From the NCBI GenBank assembly GCA_964446745.1, contig CAYURR010000193.1:1-5222 (forward strand): DNA of 5,222 nucleotides, written 5' to 3'. This document shows positions 1 to 5,222 of this stretch, piece after piece. Positions within the stretch are counted from its first letter, which is position 1. Each line of letters begins with the position of its first letter. A program made the translations under genes and the position numbers. The notes under the pieces are model-generated. The model saw only the letters and a program-made list of their open reading frames with translations. It was not told where the DNA came from and did not search any database. This DNA is from CAYURR01 sp964446745 (GTDB lineage: Bacteria > Bacillota > Clostridia > Lachnospirales > WQUN01).

Positions 1-9
1 CAAGAAATG

Positions 10-999
10 TCAATGTATTTTTACTAAGTCATTGACGATCTCACTGACCATTCTGACTTGCTCGTATTTCCTCACATCATTATTTGTAACTATATCAGCA
101 AATACCATTAGCTCCGCCTGCAATGTATTTTTGTATAGCGGAAAATCGTATTTTGTTCTCTCCCCGCTACGCCTGTCTATACGCAGGACCTCCGTCAGCT
201 CCGACGGCGCGTCGATCAAAACCGCCCCATCCTCTCCTAATATCTCATTTTGAATATATCCCTGCGCAACCTTTGAAAAGTTGATCGTACACAAGAATCC
301 ATCGAAGTCGAGTATCATTGCGCCGGCCCCGTCTACGCCGTTCTCGAGTCTCATCGGCATGTAGCAGAAATCCTTCGGCCTGCCCCATAGCGCGACAGCA
401 AACGAGATCGGATAGCAACCCAAATCCAACAGCGCGCCACCCGCGTAATCCGGATTAAACACATTTGGGATCGTCCCGCTCGATAGCCCGTCCTTAAACT
501 GAGCATAACGTGACGAATATTGATTGTAGTTCAGCGTGGCTACCCGTATAGGGCCGATAGCGCTTATCGCTTCCTTTACAGCATCAAAGCCAGGCGAATT
601 TATATGCCTATACGCCTCTATCAGAAACACGCCGTTCGCATCCGCGATCTCGTACGCGCGGTTAAATTCATCCTTCGTCACGACGAGTGGCTTTTCACAG
701 AATATATGCTTTTGTGCACGTGCAAAGCGTTCGATCTGCTCGCTGTGCAGCGCGTTTGGTGACGCGATATATACAACATCGACATCACTCGCTTCTATGA
801 CCTTCAGGTCATCACATATCTCCACATTCTCTATATTACCCGCCGCGATATGCTTGTCTGCCATCGCTTTCGCCTTGTTTATATGCCTCGAATATATAAA
901 CCGCGCTTCGTATCTGCCTGTTTGCGCTGCCCCTTCTATGAATCTATCTGTTATGAAGCTTGTCCCTATTGTCGCGTAGGTTAATTTAGCATTCTTCAT
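10..999 (-). CDS. Gfo/Idh/MocA-family NAD(P)-dependent oxidoreductase
   Basis: This 329-residue protein has the two-domain layout and usual length of the Gfo/Idh/MocA family. The N-terminal Rossmann fold opens with a variant dinucleotide loop (IGTSFI, residues 11-16). It continues with YIASPNALH at 77-85 and the family EKPL motif at 102-105, whose Lys103 is the expected catalytic or cofactor lysine. The C-terminal substrate domain carries GGALLDLGCYPI (187-198). Here Tyr196 sits where many relatives have histidine, as in the dihydrodiol dehydrogenase / glucose-fructose oxidoreductase side of the family. The likely reaction is reversible oxidation of a sugar, cyclitol or related alcohol in the cytoplasm; the substrate is unknown. 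The ATG at 999 is chosen because GGGGGGA lies 7 nt before it. An in-frame TTG at 1014 would place that site inside the gene. The start overlaps the end of the methyltransferase gene by 14 nt, so translational coupling is likely. The stop codon (TGA) is just inside the window. Confidence 0.9.
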   Translation of the reverse strand: MKNAKLTYATIGTSFITDRFIEGAAQTGRYEARFIYSRHINKAKAMADKHIAAGNIENVEICDDLKVIEASDVDVVYIASPNALHSEQIERFARAQKHIFCEKPLVVTKDEFNRAYEIADANGVFLIEAYRHINSPGFDAVKEAISAIGPIRVATLNYNQYSSRYAQFKDGLSSGTIPNVFNPDYAGGALLDLGCYPISFAVALWGRPKDFCYMPMRLENGVDGAGAMILDFDGFLCTINFSKVAQGYIQNEILGEDGAVLIDAPSELTEVLRIDRRSGERTKYDFPLYKNTLQAELMVFADIVTNNDVRKYEQVRMVSEIVNDLVKIH

Positions 1000-2263
1000 T
1001 TGTTTTCCCCCCAATATTTAATAACGAGGCCAATGTCGGCTTTATCCCAAATCGTGTGCATGTATCGTGTATCTCGGATAGCATGTCCCCGCGCTTGTCC
1101 TCCGGAATGCGCGACTTGACCGCACGTATCATGGTGTTCTTCGGCGTGTGGGTGTCATCAGCAAATTCCACGAGCTGCACCTTGTAGCCTTTATACGCCA
1201 ATATGTCCGAGCGCAACGCGTCAGTCAACAGCGCCGAGAAATGTTCCTTGATCAAACCGTAACGCGTGATTACCGGCAGCCCCGCACTGTCCGTTTGATC
1301 TGCATGTTTTATCTGGGCATTCAGCTCGTGCTGACAGCATGGCGCACAGAATATCAGCTTTGCATTGTGCTTGATCGCGAATGCGAGTGCGTAGTCGGAT
1401 GCGGTATCGCACGCATGCAGCGAGATCATGATATCGATATCACCCGTGCATTTATAACTGCATATATCACCCTCCTCAAAGCTCAATCCCTCATATCCAT
1501 AAGCCCTTGCGGTGTCATTGCAGTGTTTTATTACATCACTCTTCAGATCTACGCCTGTCATTTGTATGTTTAAGCCCTTTATATATATAAGATAGTGATA
1601 CAGCAAAAAGGTCAGATACGATTTGCCGCAGCCGAAGTCGATGACCTTTATCGGGCTATTATCCTGTTTATCCAATAGCCCCCCGTCCCCGAGCACATCA
1701 CCGACGATCTCCGCGAAGCGGTTTATCTGTCTATATTTGCCGTACATGGCCTTTACGACCTTGCCGTCGCGCGTAAACACCCCCATATCCACAAGTGCCG
1801 GTATAACCCCCGAACCAGCCCCTTCCTCAAATATGTAGTGCTTAGTTCTGTTATGGGGCTGAGGCTGATGCCGCGTTTCGGGCTGGCCGCTATCAGAGCC
1901 CGTGTTATTTAACGAGCGCTTAGATACAAGGACCTTTCCCTTCTTGCTGATATGGAGATTGTATTCGCTGTCTGCGCTGAACGCGTTGACCTGTCGGTAG
2001 GACGCTTCACCCCCACCGTCCAACAAGGTCGCTATATGCGTAGATATATCCTCAATATTTATCCTGCGGTGAAAGCTCTGATTGTTTATGATGCGTTCTT
2101 CTTGATAATAAAGCCCCGCCTTACCGCCGTCGGTCAGTGTGAGGCATATTCGTGCTGGGTTCGTTTGCCCTGCAGAGGTTGTTTTATTCCCGGGCTTGCT
2201 GATGATGTATCGTATAGGACGCGCGTCCGCTATCGTTTGCAATTGCTTTTGTATTTCATCCAT
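986..2263 (-). CDS. Class I SAM-dependent methyltransferase (Methyltransf_32 type)
   Basis: This is a 425-residue cytoplasmic protein. The catalytic domain (about 140-385) shows the SAM-binding motif I VIDFGCGKSYLT (207-218), an acidic motif II in GVDLKSD (237-243), and EGDI (264-267) after the next strand. It also has the family-specific segments SLHACDTASDYAL (281-293) and APCCQHEL (307-314). The Cys-Cys pair in PCCQHE resembles the PCC motif of Methyltransf_32 proteins, which include TRM13-like tRNA methyltransferases and GSTCD/METTL25 relatives. The flanking words HNRTKHYIFEEG (137-148), RQINRF (178-183) and HTPKN (372-376) match what I recall of a clostridial branch of this family. Residues 1-135 form a separate N-terminal region I cannot assign, ending in a low-complexity polar linker (about 118-140). 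The substrate is unknown; an RNA is possible but only an inference. The start is supported by GGGGA 7 nt upstream. The gene follows the peptidase gene after 32 nt and overlaps the oxidoreductase gene. Confidence 0.88.
   Translation of the reverse strand: MDEIQKQLQTIADARPIRYIISKPGNKTTSAGQTNPARICLTLTDGGKAGLYYQEERIINNQSFHRRINIEDISTHIATLLDGGGEASYRQVNAFSADSEYNLHISKKGKVLVSKRSLNNTGSDSGQPETRHQPQPHNRTKHYIFEEGAGSGVIPALVDMGVFTRDGKVVKAMYGKYRQINRFAEIVGDVLGDGGLLDKQDNSPIKVIDFGCGKSYLTFLLYHYLIYIKGLNIQMTGVDLKSDVIKHCNDTARAYGYEGLSFEEGDICSYKCTGDIDIMISLHACDTASDYALAFAIKHNAKLIFCAPCCQHELNAQIKHADQTDSAGLPVITRYGLIKEHFSALLTDALRSDILAYKGYKVQLVEFADDTHTPKNTMIRAVKSRIPEDKRGDMLSEIHDTCTRFGIKPTLASLLNIGGKTNEEC
1006..1012 (-). promoter_or_regulatory. 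Ribosome binding site of the oxidoreductase gene, inside the methyltransferase gene
   Basis: On the minus strand GGGGGGA precedes the ATG at 999 by 7 nt (counting from the last G). The same six G's are the two glycine codons at methyltransferase residues 418-419, so the Shine-Dalgarno site is coding sequence of the upstream gene. This decides between the ATG at 999 and the TTG at 1014. Confidence 0.65.
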
Positions 2264-2270
2264 GAATGAT

Positions 2271-2275
2271 TCCCC
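2271..2275 (-). promoter_or_regulatory. Ribosome binding site of the methyltransferase gene
   Basis: GGGGA on the minus strand, 7 nt before the ATG at 2263, lies in the 32-nt gap after the peptidase stop codon. No terminator hairpin or promoter is visible in that gap, which supports cotranscription of the two genes. Confidence 0.6.
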
Positions 2276-2295
2276 GATTCGGTTATTTGTGGCGA

Positions 2296-3099
2296 TTATA
2301 CCACATAATCCCGAGGGTCTACAGGCTTTCCGTCCAGGCGTATCTCAAAGTGCAGATGCGGTCCCGTACTGCGGCCCGTGTTGCCAGACTTGGCTACGAC
2401 CTGCCCCATCACAACCGTTTCACCCTTTTTTACCATCAACTGCGAATTGTGCGCGTAATAACTGAGCAGACCGTCCCCATGATCGATGATCACAAGCTTG
2501 CCAAAGCTCCCGTACGAGCCCGCGTATGCGACTTCGCCGCCACCCGAAGCCATCACGTCCGTGCCTTGCGGTACGGCTATATCCAGCCCGTTATGGTGTT
2601 CGCCGTCCGTGCCACCCATTGGATTGCTCCTGTTTCCAAAGCCCGATGAGATCGTACCACTCACGGGCATTATTACGGGCCCGGTGTAGTTCTGAGCGTT
2701 TTCGTTTGTTATACCCACATCCTGCGTCGCATCGGCCTGTGGCAAACCGTCGGCTTTCGATGCGCCCGTGTCATAATTGCGCGCCATATTACGCATGCGC
2801 TCGTCAGCCAGAGCGGATTCGAGTGTTTTGACCTGCTTTTGCAGGTTTTGATTCATTGCCACGACCTCGTAGAGCTTGCTCTCGGTTACCTTTGCGATGC
2901 GCTTGTATTCCATCGCGCGGAAATAGAACGAGAACATCATCGCACCCACCGAAATCACGAGTGCCGAGTACAGCAATGTCTCTAAATGCCTGTTTCTAAA
3001 ACTTCTTACCGCTGTTTTCACGTCATCACCTGTTTCTGCCATTTGTATCAAATTTATCCATTGTTGTAATTTTATGCGCAAAATAGATTTCCTATACAT
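2296..3099 (-). CDS. Membrane-anchored M23 (LytM-type) metallopeptidase
   Basis: The 267-residue protein has a basic N-terminal cytoplasmic part and one hydrophobic membrane segment (about 41-60). A predicted coiled coil follows (about 68-105), then a polar linker, then a C-terminal M23 domain (about 143-267). The zinc and catalytic residues of LytM-type endopeptidases are all visible: His169 and Asp173 in HNGLD, His217 in YYAH, and His248/His250 in GPHLHFE. An active enzyme cutting peptidoglycan cross-bridges or stem peptides outside the membrane is therefore expected. The coiled coil plus M23 layout resembles division or sporulation-linked wall hydrolases, but no specific role can be assigned. 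The start is uncertain. The ATG at 3099 has no clear ribosome site. A TTG at 3081 (codon 7) has AGGA 8 nt before it, and the ATG at 3042 has none. All three keep the membrane segment. This is the first gene of the three-gene minus-strand operon and is divergent from the lipoprotein gene. Confidence 0.9.
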   Translation of the reverse strand: MYRKSILRIKLQQWINLIQMAETGDDVKTAVRSFRNRHLETLLYSALVISVGAMMFSFYFRAMEYKRIAKVTESKLYEVVAMNQNLQKQVKTLESALADERMRNMARNYDTGASKADGLPQADATQDVGITNENAQNYTGPVIMPVSGTISSGFGNRSNPMGGTDGEHHNGLDIAVPQGTDVMASGGGEVAYAGSYGSFGKLVIIDHGDGLLSYYAHNSQLMVKKGETVVMGQVVAKSGNTGRSTGPHLHFEIRLDGKPVDPRDYVV

Positions 3100-3134
3100 T
3101 ATGTTAATTTATTGTAAACATTCTTATGAAAATA

Positions 3135-3163
3135 TTGACACTTGTACGCTTATATTGTATATT
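3135..3163 (+). promoter_or_regulatory. Sigma-A promoter of the WG-repeat lipoprotein gene
   Basis: A perfect -35 box TTGACA (3135-3140) is followed after exactly 17 nt by TATATT (3158-3163, 5 of 6 to the -10 consensus). Transcription would begin near 3170, giving a leader of about 28 nt that contains only the ribosome site. No room is left for a riboswitch or attenuator. It is the clearest promoter in the window. Confidence 0.75.
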
Positions 3164-3178
3164 CCGAACCGTATTCAA
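3149..3178 (-). promoter_or_regulatory. Candidate sigma-A promoter for the peptidase operon
   Basis: On the minus strand TTGAAT (3173-3178, 4 of 6 to consensus) and TATAAG (3149-3154, 5 of 6) are separated by 18 nt. This would start RNA near 3142, about 43 nt before the ATG at 3099. A second possible -10, TACAAT at 3111-3116, lacks a good -35. If that one is used, the RNA would start almost at the ATG, which would favour the internal TTG start at 3081. The candidate overlaps the opposing lipoprotein promoter. Confidence 0.35.
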
Positions 3179-3187
3179 ATCATACTT

Positions 3188-3193
3188 AGGAGG
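3188..3193 (+). promoter_or_regulatory. Ribosome binding site of the lipoprotein gene
   Basis: A perfect AGGAGG lies 5 nt before the ATG at 3199. Together with the strong promoter it suggests high expression, and it fixes the start immediately before the signal peptide. Confidence 0.85.
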
Positions 3194-3198
3194 TACAC

Positions 3199-4395
3199 AT
3201 GTTAAGACGTTTTATTTTGCCATTGTCGCTATGTTCGGTCATGGCGGTTTCATTGCTCGGTGGTTGCTCAAAGGATAAGCCCACGCCGACACCGTCACCC
3301 GCTCCGAACACAGAGGCTGAGGCTACCCCTGTGCCGCAGGAACAGGTTATATCCGATATCAAACATAACCAGGGCTCGGAAAAGGTCACGTGGCTGCCCG
3401 ATAACATTATCGATCTCGATGTTCAATTCGACGAAGGCCTCGTCAATTATTCCATAGATTCGGGAAACAAGGATGAAGAGGGCAATGTATTGCCAAAGGT
3501 GGGCTTTATAGACACGGCGGGCAATATAGCTATAGAGGCACAGTATATGTCGGCAGGCTTTTTCAGCGAGGGTAAGGCTGCCGTTTCAATTGATGGTCTG
3601 CAATTCGGCGCGATTGACAAAACGGGCAAGGAGGTCATACCGCAGAAATATCGTTTCATCGGAACATATAACGAGGACATGACCATATTTGCGGACGAAA
3701 ATGCCAATGTAGGTTTTATGGATACACAGGGTAATGTCGTAATACAACCGAAATACGCCTACAGCTTCGGCTTTTCCGAAGGCTTAGCGTCCGTAGCCGA
3801 CAAGGACAACAAATATTCATTTATCGATAAAAAGGGCAACGAGGTCATCACCGGCGACTTCACATTCGTTTCGGACTTTGCAAACGGCGTGGCTGTTGTT
3901 GTGAAGATGGTAGATGAAAAAGAAAAGCTCGGCCTTATAAATGCAAAGGGCGAGTATGTCGTTGAACCCAAGTATGACAACATCGGTCTGAATAAGGACA
4001 GCGACATGGTTTTGGTACTTAGTAACGAAAAGATCGGCTACATCGACTATACAGGCAAAGAGCTCATACCGGCGAAGTACAAGGCCGGATATATGTTCTC
4101 GGACGGCGTTGCAATGGTTCAAAACGATGACGACAGCTGGGATATGATCGATAAGACCGGCAATGTGTTAAAGACATTCACCGAGAATATACCGGCGATG
4201 TTTTTTGAAGGGTTGGCGGCTGTTGCAGACGCAGAAGGCTTCTTCGGCTTTGTAGACAAAGAGGGCAATCTCGTGATCCCTCACGCATACAAGCCCATTA
4301 ACGCCCAGCCCCCTTATTTCAATGATGGCTTTGCGATCGTGAAGTCCTCAGATGAAACGAAGTATGGGATAATCGAAAATCCGCTTAAGAAATAA
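3199..4395 (+). CDS. WG-repeat (KWG-like) surface lipoprotein
   Basis: The 398-residue protein begins with a lipoprotein signal peptide: basic residues 3-4, a hydrophobic stretch at 5-20, and the lipobox LGGC with Cys23 as the lipidated residue. A Pro/Thr linker follows (about 28-47). Residues 77-395 consist of repeats of a module. It opens with F-x-[EDN]-G-x-A-x-V, and after a short gap has aromatic/aliphatic-G-x-I/V-D-x-x-G-x-x-V/I-I-x-x-x-Y. The 'xG' positions fall at residues 101, 136, 171, 206, 244, 279, 314, 349 and 389. The period is 35 residues except for one 3-residue insertion and a shifted last copy that stops at YGIIENP. Repeat 7 is degenerate. This matches the WG / KWG beta-hairpin repeat family, thought to form elongated or propeller-like binding surfaces; no enzymatic residues are evident. 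The likely location is the outer face of the cytoplasmic membrane. The ligand is unknown. It is divergent from the M23 peptidase gene. Confidence 0.9.
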   Translation: MLRRFILPLSLCSVMAVSLLGGCSKDKPTPTPSPAPNTEAEATPVPQEQVISDIKHNQGSEKVTWLPDNIIDLDVQFDEGLVNYSIDSGNKDEEGNVLPKVGFIDTAGNIAIEAQYMSAGFFSEGKAAVSIDGLQFGAIDKTGKEVIPQKYRFIGTYNEDMTIFADENANVGFMDTQGNVVIQPKYAYSFGFSEGLASVADKDNKYSFIDKKGNEVITGDFTFVSDFANGVAVVVKMVDEKEKLGLINAKGEYVVEPKYDNIGLNKDSDMVLVLSNEKIGYIDYTGKELIPAKYKAGYMFSDGVAMVQNDDDSWDMIDKTGNVLKTFTENIPAMFFEGLAAVADAEGFFGFVDKEGNLVIPHAYKPINAQPPYFNDGFAIVKSSDETKYGIIENPLKK

Positions 4396-4402
4396 CTACG
4401 GG

Positions 4403-4530
4403 ATATAAAAAACCATACCACGGATCTGCACGGATAAAAGACGGATTTACACGGATAAGGGCCTTTTTAAAGGCTTAATCCGTGTATATCCAAAAAAATC
4501 CGTGAAAATCTGTGGTATGGTTTTATTTTT
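4403..4530. terminator. Bidirectional intrinsic terminator between convergent genes
   Basis: A very long hairpin (arms within 4409-4524) separates the stop codons of the lipoprotein gene and the kinase gene. Reading the plus strand, the stem is followed by TTTTATTTTTT (4521-4531). Reading the minus strand, it is followed by a run of six T's (complement of 4407-4412). The inner GCCTTT / AAAGGC stem (4461-4466 with 4469-4474) adds a second, smaller hairpin. Position and symmetry fit termination of both genes. Termination itself is inferred. Confidence 0.7.
4409..4524. repeat. Composite inverted repeat with decamer-phased CGGAT/ATCCG units
   Basis: The outer 13 bp pair perfectly (4409-4421 with 4512-4524). 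Inner blocks also pair: 4423-4425 with 4508-4510, 4429-4435 with 4498-4504, 4443-4446 with 4488-4491, 4448-4456 with 4478-4486, and 4461-4466 with 4469-4474. Within the left arm CGGAT starts at 4421, 4431, 4442 and 4452. Within the right arm ATCCG, ATCCA, ATCCG and ATCTG start at 4478, 4488, 4498 and 4508. The element is therefore at once a tandem repeat of about 10 bp and a palindrome. I recall similar CACGGAT-type strings in intergenic DNA of several bacteria, but cannot confirm copies here. It encodes no protein. Confidence 0.8.
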
Positions 4531-4541
4531 TGTGTTGGTAC

Positions 4542-5117
4542 TTATTCTGCAAAGTCACCCTTTTGCATATAATCTATCGCTTCCTGTAGATGGGCTTCAA
4601 AGTCTACATTTTCAAATGAGGTCGTGTCTACTTTTATTATTTTACCACCGGCATCGAAGTCCCCTAATGGTTTTATAGACTGTTTAAATAAAGCAAAATC
4701 ATCGAGCAAACCGCCTATACGATTGGCGGGGTCGCGTTCGGGGCTGTTGTCGCGCTCGATGAAGCGTTTATGTATCACGCGCAGATCACCCACAAACACA
4801 TATGTTAATGCGTTGTATTCATATTTCTCGATAAGCCTTCGCAGCATATCTTCGTCGAACTTTATAAAATTGCTCTCAAGGATGAAGGATGTACCCGTTA
4901 TCATGAGCCTCTCGGCGATATAAGCCATCGTGCCGCGTGTAGCATTACTGATCTTCTTTTTTTCGTCTCTATTTTCCGCCGTAATGTGCTCCCGCATTAC
5001 CTGTATCATCGTATCCTTGATAAACACTGGAAGATTTAACCGCTCCGCAAGCATTCTTGCAAATGTACTCTTACCGCCCGCCACATATCCTGCCACCATG
5101 ATTATGGTCTTTCGCAT
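4542..5117 (-). CDS. AAA_33-type P-loop kinase (zeta-toxin/shikimate-kinase-like fold)
   Basis: This 191-residue protein fits the size of small P-loop kinases. Residues 10-18 (GYVAGGKST) form a canonical Walker A loop with Lys16 and Ser17 binding ATP phosphates and magnesium. Asp35 in FIKDTM sits where AAA_33 and related kinases keep a substrate-binding or catalytic aspartate. ESNF (81-84) occupies the second conserved strand. The segment HKRFIERDNSPERDP (116-130) looks like the arginine-rich lid closing over ATP. The likely reaction is ATP-dependent phosphorylation of a small molecule in the cytoplasm; the substrate is unknown. A zeta-type toxin is possible by fold, but no antitoxin-like gene is visible beside it in the window. 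The ATG at 5117 is chosen because GAGGGGG ends 7 nt before it. The in-frame ATG at 5123 is only 1 nt from that site. The gene converges on the lipoprotein gene, with the shared hairpin between them. Confidence 0.82.
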   Translation of the reverse strand: MRKTIIMVAGYVAGGKSTFARMLAERLNLPVFIKDTMIQVMREHITAENRDEKKKISNATRGTMAYIAERLMITGTSFILESNFIKFDEDMLRRLIEKYEYNALTYVFVGDLRVIHKRFIERDNSPERDPANRIGGLLDDFALFKQSIKPLGDFDAGGKIIKVDTTSFENVDFEAHLQEAIDYMQKGDFAE

Positions 5118-5124
5118 ATGCATA

Positions 5125-5131
5125 CCCCCTC
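5125..5131 (-). promoter_or_regulatory. Ribosome binding site of the kinase gene
   Basis: GAGGGGG on the minus strand lies 7 nt before the ATG at 5117 and only 1 nt before the ATG at 5123, so it selects the shorter form, starting MRKT. Confidence 0.65.
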
Positions 5132-5157
5132 ATAAAACAATCTAAACCTAACTTATA

Positions 5158-5191
5158 TTTGACAATGTTTGACAAAATGTGATTAGATAAT
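5158..5191 (+). promoter_or_regulatory. Tandem TTTGACA direct repeat with GATAAT: possible promoter or operator
   Basis: TTTGACAATG (5158-5167) is followed directly by TTTGACAAAATG (5168-5179), giving two perfect TTGACA words 10 bp apart, with GATAAT at 5186-5191. The spacers from the two boxes to GATAAT are 21 and 11 nt, neither near the usual 17, so a normal sigma-A promoter is doubtful. The repeat could be a regulator site for the kinase gene, or belong to a plus-strand gene beyond the window. On the minus strand TATAAG (5152-5157) is a possible -10 for the kinase gene, without a good -35. Confidence 0.3.
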
Positions 5192-5222
5192 GTTGCACAC
5201 TGCTTGTGGGTGGTTTGGCTTG

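Noticed and set aside
536..979. Plus-strand open frame of 147 codons opposite the oxidoreductase
   Set aside because: It is fully antisense to a well-supported family member, has Ser/Ala-rich composition typical of a shadow frame, and shows no recognisable domain.
1000..1014. TTG start at 1014 for the oxidoreductase, adding five residues
   Set aside because: The G-rich ribosome site would then lie inside the coding sequence, and no ribosome site precedes the TTG. The ATG at 999 has ideal spacing.
1148..1573. Plus-strand open frame of 141 codons opposite the methyltransferase
   Set aside because: It is antisense to the SAM-binding core with its conserved motifs, and no domain is visible in it.
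2264..2295. Terminator or promoter between the peptidase and methyltransferase genes
   Set aside because: The 32-nt gap shows no stem, T-run or -35/-10 pair, only the ribosome site of the downstream gene.
4419..4514. CRISPR-like array suggested by the repeated CGGAT words
   Set aside because: The repeats are only 5-7 bp at 10-bp spacing, with inverted symmetry and no spacers. No cas gene is nearby.
4396..4541. Transposon remnant or MITE as the origin of the long inverted repeat
   Set aside because: No target-site duplication is evident at the outer ends and no transposase remnant is present. Without other copies to compare, a repeat/terminator call is the most that can be supported.
5118..5123. 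ATG at 5123 as the start of the kinase gene
   Set aside because: It is only 1 nt from the GAGGGGG site. The ATG at 5117, two codons on, has normal 7-nt spacing.

Overview
The window looks like chromosomal DNA from a low-to-mid GC Gram-positive anaerobe of the Clostridia type. This rests on purine-rich Shine-Dalgarno sites before most genes, a sigma-A type promoter (TTGACA, 17 nt, TATATT), a lipoprotein with a Pro/Thr linker after its lipobox, and a methyltransferase resembling a family I know mainly from Clostridia. The taxon is an inference; no marker gene or RNA gene is present.

Layout. Positions 10-3099 hold three minus-strand genes that read as one operon, in transcription order: a membrane-anchored M23 (LytM-type) metallopeptidase, a class I SAM-dependent methyltransferase of the Methyltransf_32 type, and a Gfo/Idh/MocA-family oxidoreductase. 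The first gap is 32 nt and the second junction is a 14-nt overlap. A 99-nt intergenic region (3100-3198) carries divergent promoters. The plus-strand promoter is strong and drives a 398-residue lipoprotein built almost entirely of WG-type repeats with a near-exact 35-residue period (3199-4395). Convergent with it, on the minus strand, is a small AAA_33-type P-loop kinase (4542-5117). Its upstream region, at the right edge of the window, holds a tandem pair of TTGACA boxes.

The most distinctive non-coding element lies between the two convergent genes. It is a 116-nt imperfect inverted repeat (4409-4524) whose arms are built from decamer-phased CGGAT / ATCCG words, with T-rich runs leaving both ends. 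It is placed to act as a bidirectional terminator and looks like a member of a dispersed intergenic repeat family.

How the genes might work together. The peptidase (cell-wall side of the membrane) and the WG-repeat lipoprotein (outer face of the membrane) are divergently transcribed from one short region, so shared control of envelope functions is plausible but unproven. The methyltransferase, oxidoreductase and kinase have recognisable folds and intact active-site motifs, but their substrates cannot be read from the sequence. I see no CRISPR array, transposon, phage gene, tRNA or rRNA. Apart from the hairpin repeat, the window looks like ordinary chromosomal housekeeping or accessory sequence.
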